Shown here: in pieces, positions 7,834 through 16,253 of the stretch
How the letters are laid out: the number at the start of each line of letters is the position of its first letter
Position numbering within the stretch: position 1 is the stretch's first letter
NCBI GenBank assembly: GCA_036844705.1
Contig: DAIUFH010000009.1
Span: forward strand, 1-46,412
DNA: 46,412 bases
Reading direction: 5' to 3'
Source of the DNA: DAIUFH01 sp036844705
GTDB taxonomy: Bacteria; Bacillota; Clostridia; Tissierellales; Tissierellaceae
Notes under the pieces: generated by a model
Seen by the model: only the letters and a program-made list of their open reading frames with translations
Databases searched by the model: none
What the model was told of the DNA's origin: nothing
Program-made: the position numbers and the translations under genes

Positions 7834-9345
7834 ATGGAAAGCAGTAGCAAAAAAAACAAAGGCTTTTTAGCATGGGTTGAAAGAGTAGGTAATAAAATAC
7901 CTCATCCATTCATACTGTTTTTATGGCTCATCGTAATTGTTGCAATAATTTCTTTTATTTTAAACAAGATTGGTATATCTGTAACTAACCCTACCAACGG
8001 AGAGGTAGTAGTAGTTAAAAATTTACTGTCTGGAGAAGGATTGGTACATGCTCTTGATAGTATGGTCAAGAATTTTACTGGTTTTGCTCCTCTAGGGCTT
8101 GTACTTACTATGACATTAGGTATTGGTATGGCAGAAGATGTTGGATTTATGTCTTCTTTAATGAAAAAAACTATGCTTGGTGCTCCAGTTAAAGTTGTTA
8201 CATTTGTAATTGCTATAATCGGTATCTGTGGTAATCTTGCATCAGATGCAGCTATAATAATTATTCCACCACTTGCAGCAATGATATTTTTATCCTTAGG
8301 ACGTAATCCTATAGCAGGTATAGCTTTGGGATATGCTGCAACAACAGGAGGATTTAGTGCCAATTTATTGGTTGCCGGTACAGATGCATTACTTGCTGGT
8401 ATTACTAATGAATCATCAAAGATTGTCAATGGTCCCGAAATACCTATTGCAGCAAACTATTATGTAATGGTTATATCAACTTTCATATTAGCTGCAATCT
8501 GTACTTATATAACTGACAAGGTAATTGAACCTAGGTTAGGAAAGTATCAAGGTACAAAACAGATGGAAAATCAAGAATTATCTGCTGAAGAAAATGCTGG
8601 CCTCAAAGCGGCTGGTAAAGCAGCTTTGATTTATCTAGCTATATTAATAATTGCTTTGATTCCTAAGAGCAGTTTCCTTAGAAATCCAGATACAGGTTCT
8701 ATCATAACTGGCTCTCCATTTATGTCAGGAATAATTCCTATAATCCTGTTTCTGTTCTTAGTCACAACTATTCCATATGGCATCAAAATTGGCAAAATTA
8801 AATCTTCTGGAGATATTCCTAAATTAATGACAAAAGCAATAGGAACAATGTCTTCTTTCATAGTTCTTGCTTTTATAATTGGCCAGTTTATTTCGTACTT
8901 TAACTGGACAAATTTAGGATTGGTATTAGCTATTTCCGGAGCCAACTTCCTAACATCATTAGGATTTACTGGTATTGGCTTGTTCATAGGTTACATTTTA
9001 CTATGTACATTTGTAAATCTATTTATTGGTTCTGGCTCTGCAAAGTGGGCAATTCTAGCGCCTATATTTGTTCCAATGATGACTCTATTAGGATATCATC
9101 CAGCATGGACTCAATTCCTATATAGAATAGGCGATTCATCAACAAATATAATATCTCCATTATTCCCTTATTTCCCAATTGTTCTTGCATTTTTAAGTGA
9201 ATATGACGAGAAAGCAGGAGTTGGTACCCTATTGTCATTAATGATTCCATATTCAGTTGCATTCATAGTGATTTGGACTCTATTTGCAATTATCTGGTTC
9301 TTTACAGGTTTACCATTAGGACCAGGAGGATTTATATTTATGTAG
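7834..9345 (+). CDS. AbgT family transporter
   Basis: 503 residues, very close to the usual length of the AbgT family. It starts with the characteristic GFLAWVERVGNKIPHPFILF and has about a dozen hydrophobic segments, with SDAAIIIIPPLAAMIF, GGFSANLL and NLFIGSGSAKWAILAPIFVPM near the re-entrant substrate regions. Known members import p-aminobenzoyl-glutamate (E. coli AbgT) or export sulfonamides (MtrF/YdaH), driven by ion gradients. An AAAGGAGG site precedes the ATG. The M20 amidohydrolase starts 18 bases downstream, so the two form an operon. This suggests import of an acylated amino acid that the enzyme hydrolyses. The exact substrate is inference. Confidence 0.93.
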   Translation: MESSSKKNKGFLAWVERVGNKIPHPFILFLWLIVIVAIISFILNKIGISVTNPTNGEVVVVKNLLSGEGLVHALDSMVKNFTGFAPLGLVLTMTLGIGMAEDVGFMSSLMKKTMLGAPVKVVTFVIAIIGICGNLASDAAIIIIPPLAAMIFLSLGRNPIAGIALGYAATTGGFSANLLVAGTDALLAGITNESSKIVNGPEIPIAANYYVMVISTFILAAICTYITDKVIEPRLGKYQGTKQMENQELSAEENAGLKAAGKAALIYLAILIIALIPKSSFLRNPDTGSIITGSPFMSGIIPIILFLFLVTTIPYGIKIGKIKSSGDIPKLMTKAIGTMSSFIVLAFIIGQFISYFNWTNLGLVLAISGANFLTSLGFTGIGLFIGYILLCTFVNLFIGSGSAKWAILAPIFVPMMTLLGYHPAWTQFLYRIGDSSTNIISPLFPYFPIVLAFLSEYDEKAGVGTLLSLMIPYSVAFIVIWTLFAIIWFFTGLPLGPGGFIFM

Positions 9346-9363
9346 CAAAAGGAGGTTTTACAT

Positions 9364-10554
9364 TTGCAAAAATCTATTGATATTGACGAATTAATAAAAG
9401 AACATTTAGATGAAATCTTGGCTATTAGAAGAGATATTCATGAACATCCGGAATTGGGTATGCAGGAGTTCAGAACATCTGAATTAGTAGCTAAAGAATT
9501 AAAGAAATTAGGACTTGAAGTGCAAACAGGCATAGGTAAATTAGGTGTTGTTGGTTTATTGAGAGGAAACGAAGATGGTAAAACAGTTCTTCTAAGAGCA
9601 GATATGGATGCACTTCCATTGGATGAGTTAACGGATTTACCTTTTAAATCTAAAACACCTGGTGTAATGCATGCATGTGGTCATGATGTCCATACTTCAA
9701 CATTATTGGGTGCCGCTAAAGTATTGACAGAGTTAAAAGATGACATAAAAGGAAATATTAAATTTGTATTCCAGCCTGCAGAGGAGATGAATCCCACTGG
9801 TGGCGCACGATATATGATTGAGGATGGAGTATTAGAAAATCCAAAAGTAGATGCTGCTCTTGCACTACATGTCTGGGATCTACCAGTAGGGACCATTGGG
9901 TTGAAACCAGGTCCTATGATGGCTCAGTCAGATAGAATATTTATTACCGTAAAAGGAACTGCCTCCCATGGTTCTCAACCACAAAGTGGTGTAGATGCTG
10001 TTGTAGTAGCATCTCACATAGTTACTGCTTTACAAACAATAATCAGCAGAAATGTAGATCCTATGGAAAGTGCCGTTATTTCAATAGGTACAATTCATGG
10101 TGGAAACAGATACAACGTTATAGCTGATACTGTAAAAATGGAAGGCACCGTAAGAATTTTTGATACTGCATTAGCAGAGTTACTGCCAAATAGAATTAAG
10201 TCAATAGTGGAAAATATATGTACTGCTTTTGGAGCTCAATGTGAATTTGAATATGTAAGAGGATATTCCCTGACAGTTAACGATGAGGAGCTTACAAAAA
10301 AAATAGCATCATCATTTATTGATACATTTGGAAAAGAAAATATAAAAATTGCTGATAAACCAGCTTCAGGTGGAGAGGACTTTTCTGAATTTACTAAAAA
10401 GGTTCCTTCTGTATACTTTTGGCTAGGTATAGTATCAGACATGAATAAAGATAAGTGCACAATACACAATCCTAATTTAACAGTTGATGAAGATGCAATA
10501 CCTATTGGCATCAAAGCTTTGGTAACAGCATCATTGGATTATTTAAACAGTTAA
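9364..10554 (+). CDS. M20D amidohydrolase (N-acyl-amino-acid/hippurate hydrolase type)
   Basis: 396 residues, a typical M20D length. Metal and catalytic motifs: LLRADMDALPLDE (metal and catalytic Asp, about 78-88), H103-A-C105-G-H107-D108, Q-P-A-E140-E141, ALHVWD, GGEDFSEF and the C-terminal HNPNLTVDE. The Cys-Gly-His cluster and the double Glu mark di-metal N-acyl-L-amino-acid hydrolases such as hippuricase, IAA-amino acid hydrolases and AbgB. The start codon is TTG at 9364, 8 bases after AGGAGG. It is encoded directly behind the AbgT-like transporter as its likely operon partner. It is cytoplasmic, with no signal peptide. AbgB-type activity on p-aminobenzoyl-glutamate is possible but unproven. 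Confidence 0.93.
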   Translation: MQKSIDIDELIKEHLDEILAIRRDIHEHPELGMQEFRTSELVAKELKKLGLEVQTGIGKLGVVGLLRGNEDGKTVLLRADMDALPLDELTDLPFKSKTPGVMHACGHDVHTSTLLGAAKVLTELKDDIKGNIKFVFQPAEEMNPTGGARYMIEDGVLENPKVDAALALHVWDLPVGTIGLKPGPMMAQSDRIFITVKGTASHGSQPQSGVDAVVVASHIVTALQTIISRNVDPMESAVISIGTIHGGNRYNVIADTVKMEGTVRIFDTALAELLPNRIKSIVENICTAFGAQCEFEYVRGYSLTVNDEELTKKIASSFIDTFGKENIKIADKPASGGEDFSEFTKKVPSVYFWLGIVSDMNKDKCTIHNPNLTVDEDAIPIGIKALVTASLDYLNS

Positions 10555-10581
10555 ATAATGCTCCCTTATGGGAGCATTATT
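10554..10581. terminator. bidirectional terminator between the two convergent M20 genes
   Basis: Perfect 12-bp arms AATAATGCTCCC / GGGAGCATTATT with a TTAT loop, and AT-rich tails in both directions. It overlaps the stop codon regions of both genes. Confidence 0.85.
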
Positions 10582-11830
10582 ATTTATTTAGCATTTCTAT
10601 AGTTTTCTTATATACATTATAAGCCATAAGTAAAACATCTTCGTCAAAATCAAATTTGTTACTATGGTGAGATCCCTTAAGGTTGGTGCCAAACATAAAG
10701 TAAACTGACTTGCCACCATGCCTTTCAACCTCATTCATCATATATGTTACATCCTCTGAACCACCTAGGTTTTTGCCTACTGATATAGTATAGTCTTTCT
10801 CAAGATAATTTTTAATCTTATCTATAAATTCCCGATTATATTTTGGATAAGACGGTGCACTTCCTGCTATTTCTATTCTATATTTTACATCAAATGCAAG
10901 AGCACTCCCTTCAATTACATGCTTTACTTTTTCCTTTAAGAGTTCGTTTACATCTTCATTTTCACCCCTTGTTTCGATTTCAAGCTTTGCCTTGCTAGGC
11001 ACTACGTTTCGACCTGTACCTGCCACAAGTGTACCCACATTTAATCTACTCATGCCCGCTCCAAATTGAGGTAAAGTATGCAAATTCAATGCACAGCTGG
11101 CAGCAGCAAGAAGAGCATTCTTCCCTAATTCAGGACTAGCACCTGCATGAGAAGGCTCACCGTCAAAATATATATCCAATTTTGTTGTAGCAAGAAAACC
11201 CAATGTTCCAACTACTAACTCATCCTTTTCAACACCCATACCTATATGACCTGACAATAAATAATCTACACTGTTTAATACTCCAGCTCCAACCAAACTC
11301 TTGGCTCCTCGGACCCCTTCCTCCGCTGGCTGAAAAATTATAATGTACCTTCCATTTAAATTCTCCTTATTATCCATAAGCCATTTTGCTATATTTAAAC
11401 CTATAGTAATATGACCATCATGCCCGCAAGCGTGCATTGCATTTTTGTTTTTAGATGCAAACCCTTCCTTAGCTGGTTTATGAGTATCTACCTTTAGCTC
11501 CTCCACACCATTTGCATCAATATCAAATCTCATTGCAATAGTTTTACCAGCCCTACCTGTATCAAGGGTAGCTACTACTCCAGTATATCCCTGAAGTATT
11601 TCCTCTATTTCATAGTCTCTTTCTAAAGAAATCGCATCTGCATGGTTTTTCATTTCATCCATAGATGGCAGTCCCATTCTTATTGTATGAATAGACTTAC
11701 CATATTTGATATCATAGCCGTAACTCTTCAGATAGTCGATAATTTTTATTGTTGTTTCAAATTCAAGCCACCCTGTTTCAGCAATTTGATGGAATTCACG
11801 ACGCATGTCTATTAAATGTTGAATATTCAT
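10580..11830 (-). CDS. AbgA-like M20 amidohydrolase
   Basis: 416 residues from the ATG at 11830. The frame opens at 11851, but AAGGG lies 6 bases before the later ATG, which gives the family-like start MNIQHLIDMRREFHQIAETGW. Motifs: FDIDANGVEE, MHACGHDGH, QPAEEGVRGAKSL, LSGHIG, NLGGSEDVTYMM and SHHSNKFDFDED. These match AbgA/p-aminobenzoyl-glutamate hydrolase subunit A better than hippuricases (a longer N-terminal insertion, GHDGH, EEGVRGA). In E. coli AbgA pairs with AbgB and AbgT. Here it converges on the AbgT/M20 pair rather than sharing its operon. The ECF S component lies 100 bases upstream on the same strand. Specificity is inference. Confidence 0.9.
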   Translation of the reverse strand: MNIQHLIDMRREFHQIAETGWLEFETTIKIIDYLKSYGYDIKYGKSIHTIRMGLPSMDEMKNHADAISLERDYEIEEILQGYTGVVATLDTGRAGKTIAMRFDIDANGVEELKVDTHKPAKEGFASKNKNAMHACGHDGHITIGLNIAKWLMDNKENLNGRYIIIFQPAEEGVRGAKSLVGAGVLNSVDYLLSGHIGMGVEKDELVVGTLGFLATTKLDIYFDGEPSHAGASPELGKNALLAAASCALNLHTLPQFGAGMSRLNVGTLVAGTGRNVVPSKAKLEIETRGENEDVNELLKEKVKHVIEGSALAFDVKYRIEIAGSAPSYPKYNREFIDKIKNYLEKDYTISVGKNLGGSEDVTYMMNEVERHGGKSVYFMFGTNLKGSHHSNKFDFDEDVLLMAYNVYKKTIEMLNK

Positions 11831-11914
11831 TGATTGCCCTTCTTTCATCATATGAAATATCGCCCCCTTATCTTCTTATTTCTATATTACCCCATTTTAT
11901 TACGAAATCAAAGT

Positions 11915-11940
11915 AAAAACCAGAACAAAGCCAGGTTTTT
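11915..11940 (-). terminator. weak hairpin after the ECF S component
   Basis: 7-bp arms AAAAACC / GGTTTTT with a 12-base loop; on the minus strand it ends in GGTTTTTACTTTG. It overlaps the stop of the ECF gene. Read-through into the M20 gene is possible. Confidence 0.45.
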
Positions 11941-12436
11941 ATAATTTTATTCTATTCTTTATTATTGCCTTATATAGTAGAACTGCTGTTACTGCGCCTA
12001 CTAACCCTTGTGCAATATTCCCCGGGATACTTGCTAAAGCCGCAACTGCACCATACATAAATATTTCTGCTAAATAATATCCTAGTGCCATAAATATTCC
12101 TCCTATAACTGTTGCAAGTATAGGATACTTCTCACCTGTTTTAGTTTCAAGAATCAATCCTGATATATATCCCTCTAGCCCCTTCACTATTAAAGTTATA
12201 GGTGCGTAATGTGTATACCCAGTCAAAACATCCGCCAATGCCGAACCTACTCCTCCAACTATTAATCCCCCCGATTTTCCCAATACTAAGGCTGCCATAA
12301 ATACTACCATATCACCTAAATTAAGATAACCATTTGTACCTATAGTCGGAATCCTAATTGCTATGGTCATTACAGTAGTCATCGCAATTAGAACAGAAGA
12401 TTTAACTAAAAACCTTATTTTTTTATCATTATTCAT
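11939..12436 (-). CDS. ECF transporter S component (PF07155-like)
   Basis: About 165 residues and six hydrophobic segments. The sequence YLNLGDMVVFMAALVLGKSGG, then GGVGSALADVLTGY and PITLIVKGLEGYISGLI, is typical of the PF07155/COG4720 group of energy-coupling-factor substrate-binding subunits. The frame also opens at a TTG at 12451, but the GGGAGTTGAGG ribosome region suits the ATG at 12436. No EcfA/EcfT genes are present, so it would use a shared energising module. The vitamin or precursor bound is unknown. I looked for a riboswitch, but the mapped promoter leaves only a short leader without one. Confidence 0.85.
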   Translation of the reverse strand: MNNDKKIRFLVKSSVLIAMTTVMTIAIRIPTIGTNGYLNLGDMVVFMAALVLGKSGGLIVGGVGSALADVLTGYTHYAPITLIVKGLEGYISGLILETKTGEKYPILATVIGGIFMALGYYLAEIFMYGAVAALASIPGNIAQGLVGAVTAVLLYKAIIKNRIKL

Positions 12437-12498
12437 ATCCTCAACTCCCAAACCGTATTAATACACTTTCCGTTAAAGCAATTATTGTATCTATATTA

Positions 12499-12527
12499 AT
12501 CATAACACTTTTGGGTGTATTTGACAA
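12499..12527 (-). promoter_or_regulatory. sigma-A promoter for the ECF S component
   Basis: On the minus strand TTGTCA, 17 bases, TATGAT, about 60 bases before the start codon. The -35 abuts the upstream terminator T-run. Confidence 0.7.
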
Positions 12528-12549
12528 TAAAAAAATAAGGTTAAAACCT
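12528..12549 (-). terminator. terminator after the MATE gene
   Basis: AGGTT / AACCT arms followed by TATTTTTTTATT on the minus strand. The 3' arm TAACCTTATT can alternatively pair perfectly with AATAAGGTTA 60-70 bases earlier (forward 12611-12620), so two competing folds exist. Confidence 0.6.
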
Positions 12550-12651
12550 ATTTCTCCTTTATCATCCGATTTCTTCATTACACTATAATGACGAAAAGTA
12601 GATACTTTAGTAACCTTATTAAATCTTTATTTTTATAACCTAATGCAAATT

Positions 12652-14046
12652 CTAATGTAATACATATTTATTTGCTATTTTTTCTCTTTCAAGCTGTTGT
12701 CTCTTTACCTCTAGATTTAATTCAACACCTTCATTTCTAATTAACATAAATGATGCTAAACTTGCTAATATATCCGCTACTGGATATGATAGCCATACAC
12801 CCATAGCTCCAAGATTAAAACCCTTAACCATTATAATTGAAACTGGTATCATAATTATTATTTGTCTTAATATAGATATCAGAATTGAAGTCTTAGCATT
12901 TCCCCTAGCTTGAAAATAAAATATAGAAACATAATATACACTTATAATTGGAAAGACTGCAATCATTATTCTAAATGCCTTTACGGATTCAGTTATAACC
13001 TCTATATCATCTACAAATATCCTAATTAATTGTGGCGTAAATATCATCATTAAAGCCCAAATAATCATGGATGTAATAAATGCAAATATAGATGTTTCGT
13101 ACATTACTGATTTAAGTCTCTTATAATTTCTTGCTCCTACGTTATAAGCCGCTATTGGCTGCATTGCTGAAGCTATTCCAAATAAAAATATGAATAGGAA
13201 CATATAAACTTTTGAGATTACTCCCAATACTATAATTCCCATATCTCCAACTGTAGAAGCTAAAAGGTTATTTAATACTGCCATAAGTATTCCATCTTCA
13301 GCCTCAATAATAAAAGCAGATAATCCTACAAACACAATAGGCAATACTATATTTTTATCCAGCTCAAATCCCAGTGTAATATTGTACTCATTTAATACCT
13401 TTCTATAATGATAATACGCATAAATGAACCCTGCAATTTGAGATAAAGTTGTAGCTATAGCTGCTCCCTTAACTCCAAACCCAAAAACTACTACTAATAT
13501 ATAATCCATTATGATATTAGCTACTGCTCCAATACTCGTACTTATTATAGAAACCTTGCTTTTTCCTAATGCTATCAATATATCTGATATATATATGGTT
13601 AAACTCAAAAATATACTACCAAAGATCACATAGGTCAGATATTCTTTAGCTAATCCCAGTAAGTTTTCACTTGCTCCAAACATCATTAAAATTTTGTCTC
13701 CAAACAACAATATTGCTATTGTTATAGGAATCATCATAGAATAGGATAGTGTAAATCCGTTTTTCAATATCATTCTTGATTCATTGAAATTTCTATTTCC
13801 ATTACTTCTAGATAGCGCAGTTGATGACCCTACTGATATCATTATACTTAAGGCAACTATTATCCTTTGAATGGGGAATACCATAACCAAAGCACCTATG
13901 CCTGATCCACCAACTTCTTTGCCTATAAATATTGTATCAACCATGTTATATAATTCCGATATTAGGTAGGAGAAGATTATTGGAATTGAAAACTTTAAAA
14001 GTAATTTTGATATTTTCCCTTCTCCAAATAATTTGTTGTTACTCAT
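12652..14046 (-). CDS. MATE family multidrug/sodium efflux protein
   Basis: 464 residues from the ATG at 14046, chosen because GGAGG lies 7 bases upstream; the frame itself opens 27 bases earlier. There are about twelve hydrophobic segments in two homologous halves. FSIPIIFSYLISELYNMVDTIFIG at the N-terminus, GASENLLGLAKEYLTYVIFG, the mid-protein FGIASAMQPIAAYNVGA and the second-half FFQARGNAKTS region are typical of the DinF/NorM-like MATE branch. Predicted role: cation-coupled export of drugs or metabolites. The AraC-GH39 regulator is encoded immediately upstream on the same strand, with a perfect 13-bp inverted repeat between them, so local control is plausible but unproven. Confidence 0.93.
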   Translation of the reverse strand: MSNNKLFGEGKISKLLLKFSIPIIFSYLISELYNMVDTIFIGKEVGGSGIGALVMVFPIQRIIVALSIMISVGSSTALSRSNGNRNFNESRMILKNGFTLSYSMMIPITIAILLFGDKILMMFGASENLLGLAKEYLTYVIFGSIFLSLTIYISDILIALGKSKVSIISTSIGAVANIIMDYILVVVFGFGVKGAAIATTLSQIAGFIYAYYHYRKVLNEYNITLGFELDKNIVLPIVFVGLSAFIIEAEDGILMAVLNNLLASTVGDMGIIVLGVISKVYMFLFIFLFGIASAMQPIAAYNVGARNYKRLKSVMYETSIFAFITSMIIWALMMIFTPQLIRIFVDDIEVITESVKAFRIMIAVFPIISVYYVSIFYFQARGNAKTSILISILRQIIIMIPVSIIMVKGFNLGAMGVWLSYPVADILASLASFMLIRNEGVELNLEVKRQQLEREKIANKYVLH

Positions 14047-14136
14047 AATAAAACCTCCAATTGATAATAACATCTTATCATCTTGGAGATTTTATTTCAT
14101 TCACAGGATTAACTTCTTTTATGGACTAAATTTGTC

Positions 14137-14164
14137 TTTTCAAAAAAATGTATTTTTTTGAAAA
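14137..14164 (-). promoter_or_regulatory. 28-base inverted repeat between AraC and MATE genes
   Basis: Perfect 13-bp arms TTTTCAAAAAAAT / ATTTTTTTGAAAA around a 2-base centre. It could be the AraC gene's terminator or an operator for MATE. The pure AT hairpin makes a poor terminator stem, and I cannot decide. Confidence 0.5.
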
Positions 14165-14184
14165 CCTTGAATTGTACCTTATAT

Positions 14185-16161
14185 TTATGAATTTAGTACA
14201 CTATTTAATGTAAATAACACAGCACCATTTGGAGCTACCGTCGTCACCACATTAAATACCGTCGACTTTTTACCATAATAGAATGAAACATTTGGATGTA
14301 CATATTCGTCTAGCAGTTCCCAATGATCATTATCTATTCTCTCTGGTGAGCCTAAACTAATCCATTTATCATAGACCGAACCGAACTTCCTATTGAAATC
14401 ATATTTTGTTATTTGAAAATCCCCCTCCATATTATATATATTTAAAGAGTACTTCCTTGCCCTTAACTTCTCCTGTACCTCTTTTCCATACAATATGGAT
14501 TCATCTATAGTGGGTGGATTAAACAAAAGTATCTGAAATCCAAATTCAGACTCTGTTACCACATAGCCTTCCCCCCTATATACTATATTCTCCCCTAATA
14601 ATGATAGCAGCTTATATGCATAGAAAGAGGGCTTATTTAAATAATTGGACGTAAACAATCCATTTCCTCCAAAGAAAGTATCATTACTCAATACTGTTTC
14701 TTTTGAAATTTCATCTATCATATTTAACACAATCTTCTTGTTTTCATTGGTATAGCTATATAATATGAAAGGCACAATATACATTGTATCGTATAGTGGA
14801 CTAATCTTTTCCTTTAGAAAGTAAGGTTTTAACTCCTCAAGATTAAAATCCATCCATTCTTTTGTATCTACTTCATATACATTTGAAAAATATTGTATAA
14901 AATCATCTATAATATGTTTTTCAACTCCAGTAGTATTTATGACAGGAAACAGCTTCATTGATCTGATTAAATCCAGTATATTCTCTACCCTAGTCCAATT
15001 TATGAATCTATGATTTTTTCCCCTATAAATATCCATGTCATCTGAAAACAACCTGTTTATAATGCAATATTTAAATCCTATTTGATTTTGAACCTCTTTT
15101 AATATCTTTATATTTTCTTCCTCAAGCAAAAGTGATATGTCCCCTAGGTCGATGAGGTCAGGTCTTATAAGTTCAGCTATAGACTCTTTCATTAAATCAA
15201 TATCAAGCTTGATTATTCGATTGTCATAATTATATCTCTCATAATCCTCTATGTATTGAACGATATAATCTAGTGAGTCTCTTAAGTCATAATATTTTAT
15301 ATTTTTCATGCTTTCCAGTTGAGCTTCACTTACCTGATACTTCTTTCTATATTGCATAGGACTTAAGTTGTAGTTCAGTTTAAAATGCTTATTATAATAT
15401 CTTACATGGGAAAACCCCACCTCTTCAGATATTTCACTGATACTTTTATCTGTATCCAAAAGAAGCTTTGTAGATTCCTCAACTCTTATCTGATTTAGAA
15501 ATTCGTTGAACCCTTGCCCAAATACTTCTTTTAATTTATAAGAAAGATATTGGCTGCTTAAAAATTCCTTTTCAGCTATATCCTGAAGACTTACCTTATT
15601 CATATAATTATTATTTATATATTTTACAATTCGATGGTATCTGCTTAACTGAAATTCATCATCCTTTAGACCTTCCTCATCATATATAAGATAATGAAAA
15701 TTGTTTAATAAATGATACATCATTTCAACAAGATTATCCTCAATACTATCCTCATAGTCATCCAGCTTTGATATGACCTCGTATACTAGAATAGATATAA
15801 ATTTACGTAGAATATAATATTTCTCCTCTTCTTGCACGTTATCATCTGATGAATTAGTATAATAGAAGATATCCTTAGCATCATCATAGTAGCGTTCAAA
15901 AAAATTAGGGTCGATGTCGAGTATAAGAACTAGATTGTCATCATCCTTTGATTCAATTCTGTAAACCTCATTGGGATTTATTATCTCTATTTCTTTTTCT
16001 ATCAGGGTATAAGTTTCAGTTTCTACACCTAAAGTTATGGTCCCCCTAAGCACAAATAAAATCTCAATAGAATCCTGCCAATGTAATGGATATTCCATTA
16101 TATTAGCTAAATATACACCTATTGGAAGATCCTTTAGATATTCCACATGCTCTTTTCTCAT
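14185..16161 (-). CDS. AraC family regulator with N-terminal cupin and C-terminal GH39-like domain
   Basis: 658 residues, far longer than ordinary AraC proteins (about 300). The N-terminal cupin-like sensor (about 1-110) contains PLHWQDSIEILFVLRGT and NPNEVYRIES. Two AraC helix-turn-helix motifs lie at about 175-275: LQDIAEKEFLSSQYLSYKLK, then ISEISEEVGFSHVRYYNKHF, ending in LSPMQYRKKY. The C-terminal about 370 residues resemble a glycoside hydrolase family 39 (beta-xylosidase) barrel, as in some Firmicutes regulators; GFKYCIINRLF and TFFGGNGLFTS are consistent. I do not see a convincing catalytic Glu pair, so a ligand-sensing rather than hydrolytic role is inferred. It is encoded upstream of MATE. 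A GGGAGAGG site precedes the ATG. Confidence 0.85.
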   Translation of the reverse strand: MRKEHVEYLKDLPIGVYLANIMEYPLHWQDSIEILFVLRGTITLGVETETYTLIEKEIEIINPNEVYRIESKDDDNLVLILDIDPNFFERYYDDAKDIFYYTNSSDDNVQEEEKYYILRKFISILVYEVISKLDDYEDSIEDNLVEMMYHLLNNFHYLIYDEEGLKDDEFQLSRYHRIVKYINNNYMNKVSLQDIAEKEFLSSQYLSYKLKEVFGQGFNEFLNQIRVEESTKLLLDTDKSISEISEEVGFSHVRYYNKHFKLNYNLSPMQYRKKYQVSEAQLESMKNIKYYDLRDSLDYIVQYIEDYERYNYDNRIIKLDIDLMKESIAELIRPDLIDLGDISLLLEEENIKILKEVQNQIGFKYCIINRLFSDDMDIYRGKNHRFINWTRVENILDLIRSMKLFPVINTTGVEKHIIDDFIQYFSNVYEVDTKEWMDFNLEELKPYFLKEKISPLYDTMYIVPFILYSYTNENKKIVLNMIDEISKETVLSNDTFFGGNGLFTSNYLNKPSFYAYKLLSLLGENIVYRGEGYVVTESEFGFQILLFNPPTIDESILYGKEVQEKLRARKYSLNIYNMEGDFQITKYDFNRKFGSVYDKWISLGSPERIDNDHWELLDEYVHPNVSFYYGKKSTVFNVVTTVAPNGAVLFTLNSVLNS

Positions 16162-16229
16162 TATTCCCTCTCCCTAAAATCAAAATTAAATCATACTTAT
16201 ATATTCCCATAAATCTCTTGCCTTATCAG

Positions 16230-16253
16230 AAAGAACCCTATCACGGGTTCTTT
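16230..16253. terminator. hairpin overlapping the end of the DMT transporter gene
   Basis: 9-bp arms AAAGAACCC / GGGTTCTTT with a 6-base loop that contains the DMT stop codon. The T-run is best on the plus strand; the minus-strand tail is only TTCTTTCTG. Confidence 0.6.

Noticed and set aside
7902..8429. 175-codon open frame on the minus strand inside the AbgT-like gene
   Set aside because: It is a shadow of a clear transporter gene, with no ribosome site and Pro/Thr/Ile-rich low-complexity translation.
12440..12577. 45-codon frame starting ATGAAGAAATCGG on the minus strand between MATE and the ECF gene
   Set aside because: It runs through a terminator and a promoter, and the translation shows no protein-like features. 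It is probably chance.
12437..12651. Possible folate, TPP or preQ1 riboswitch before the ECF S component
   Set aside because: No consensus core of these aptamers is visible, and a good promoter sits between the structured part and the gene.
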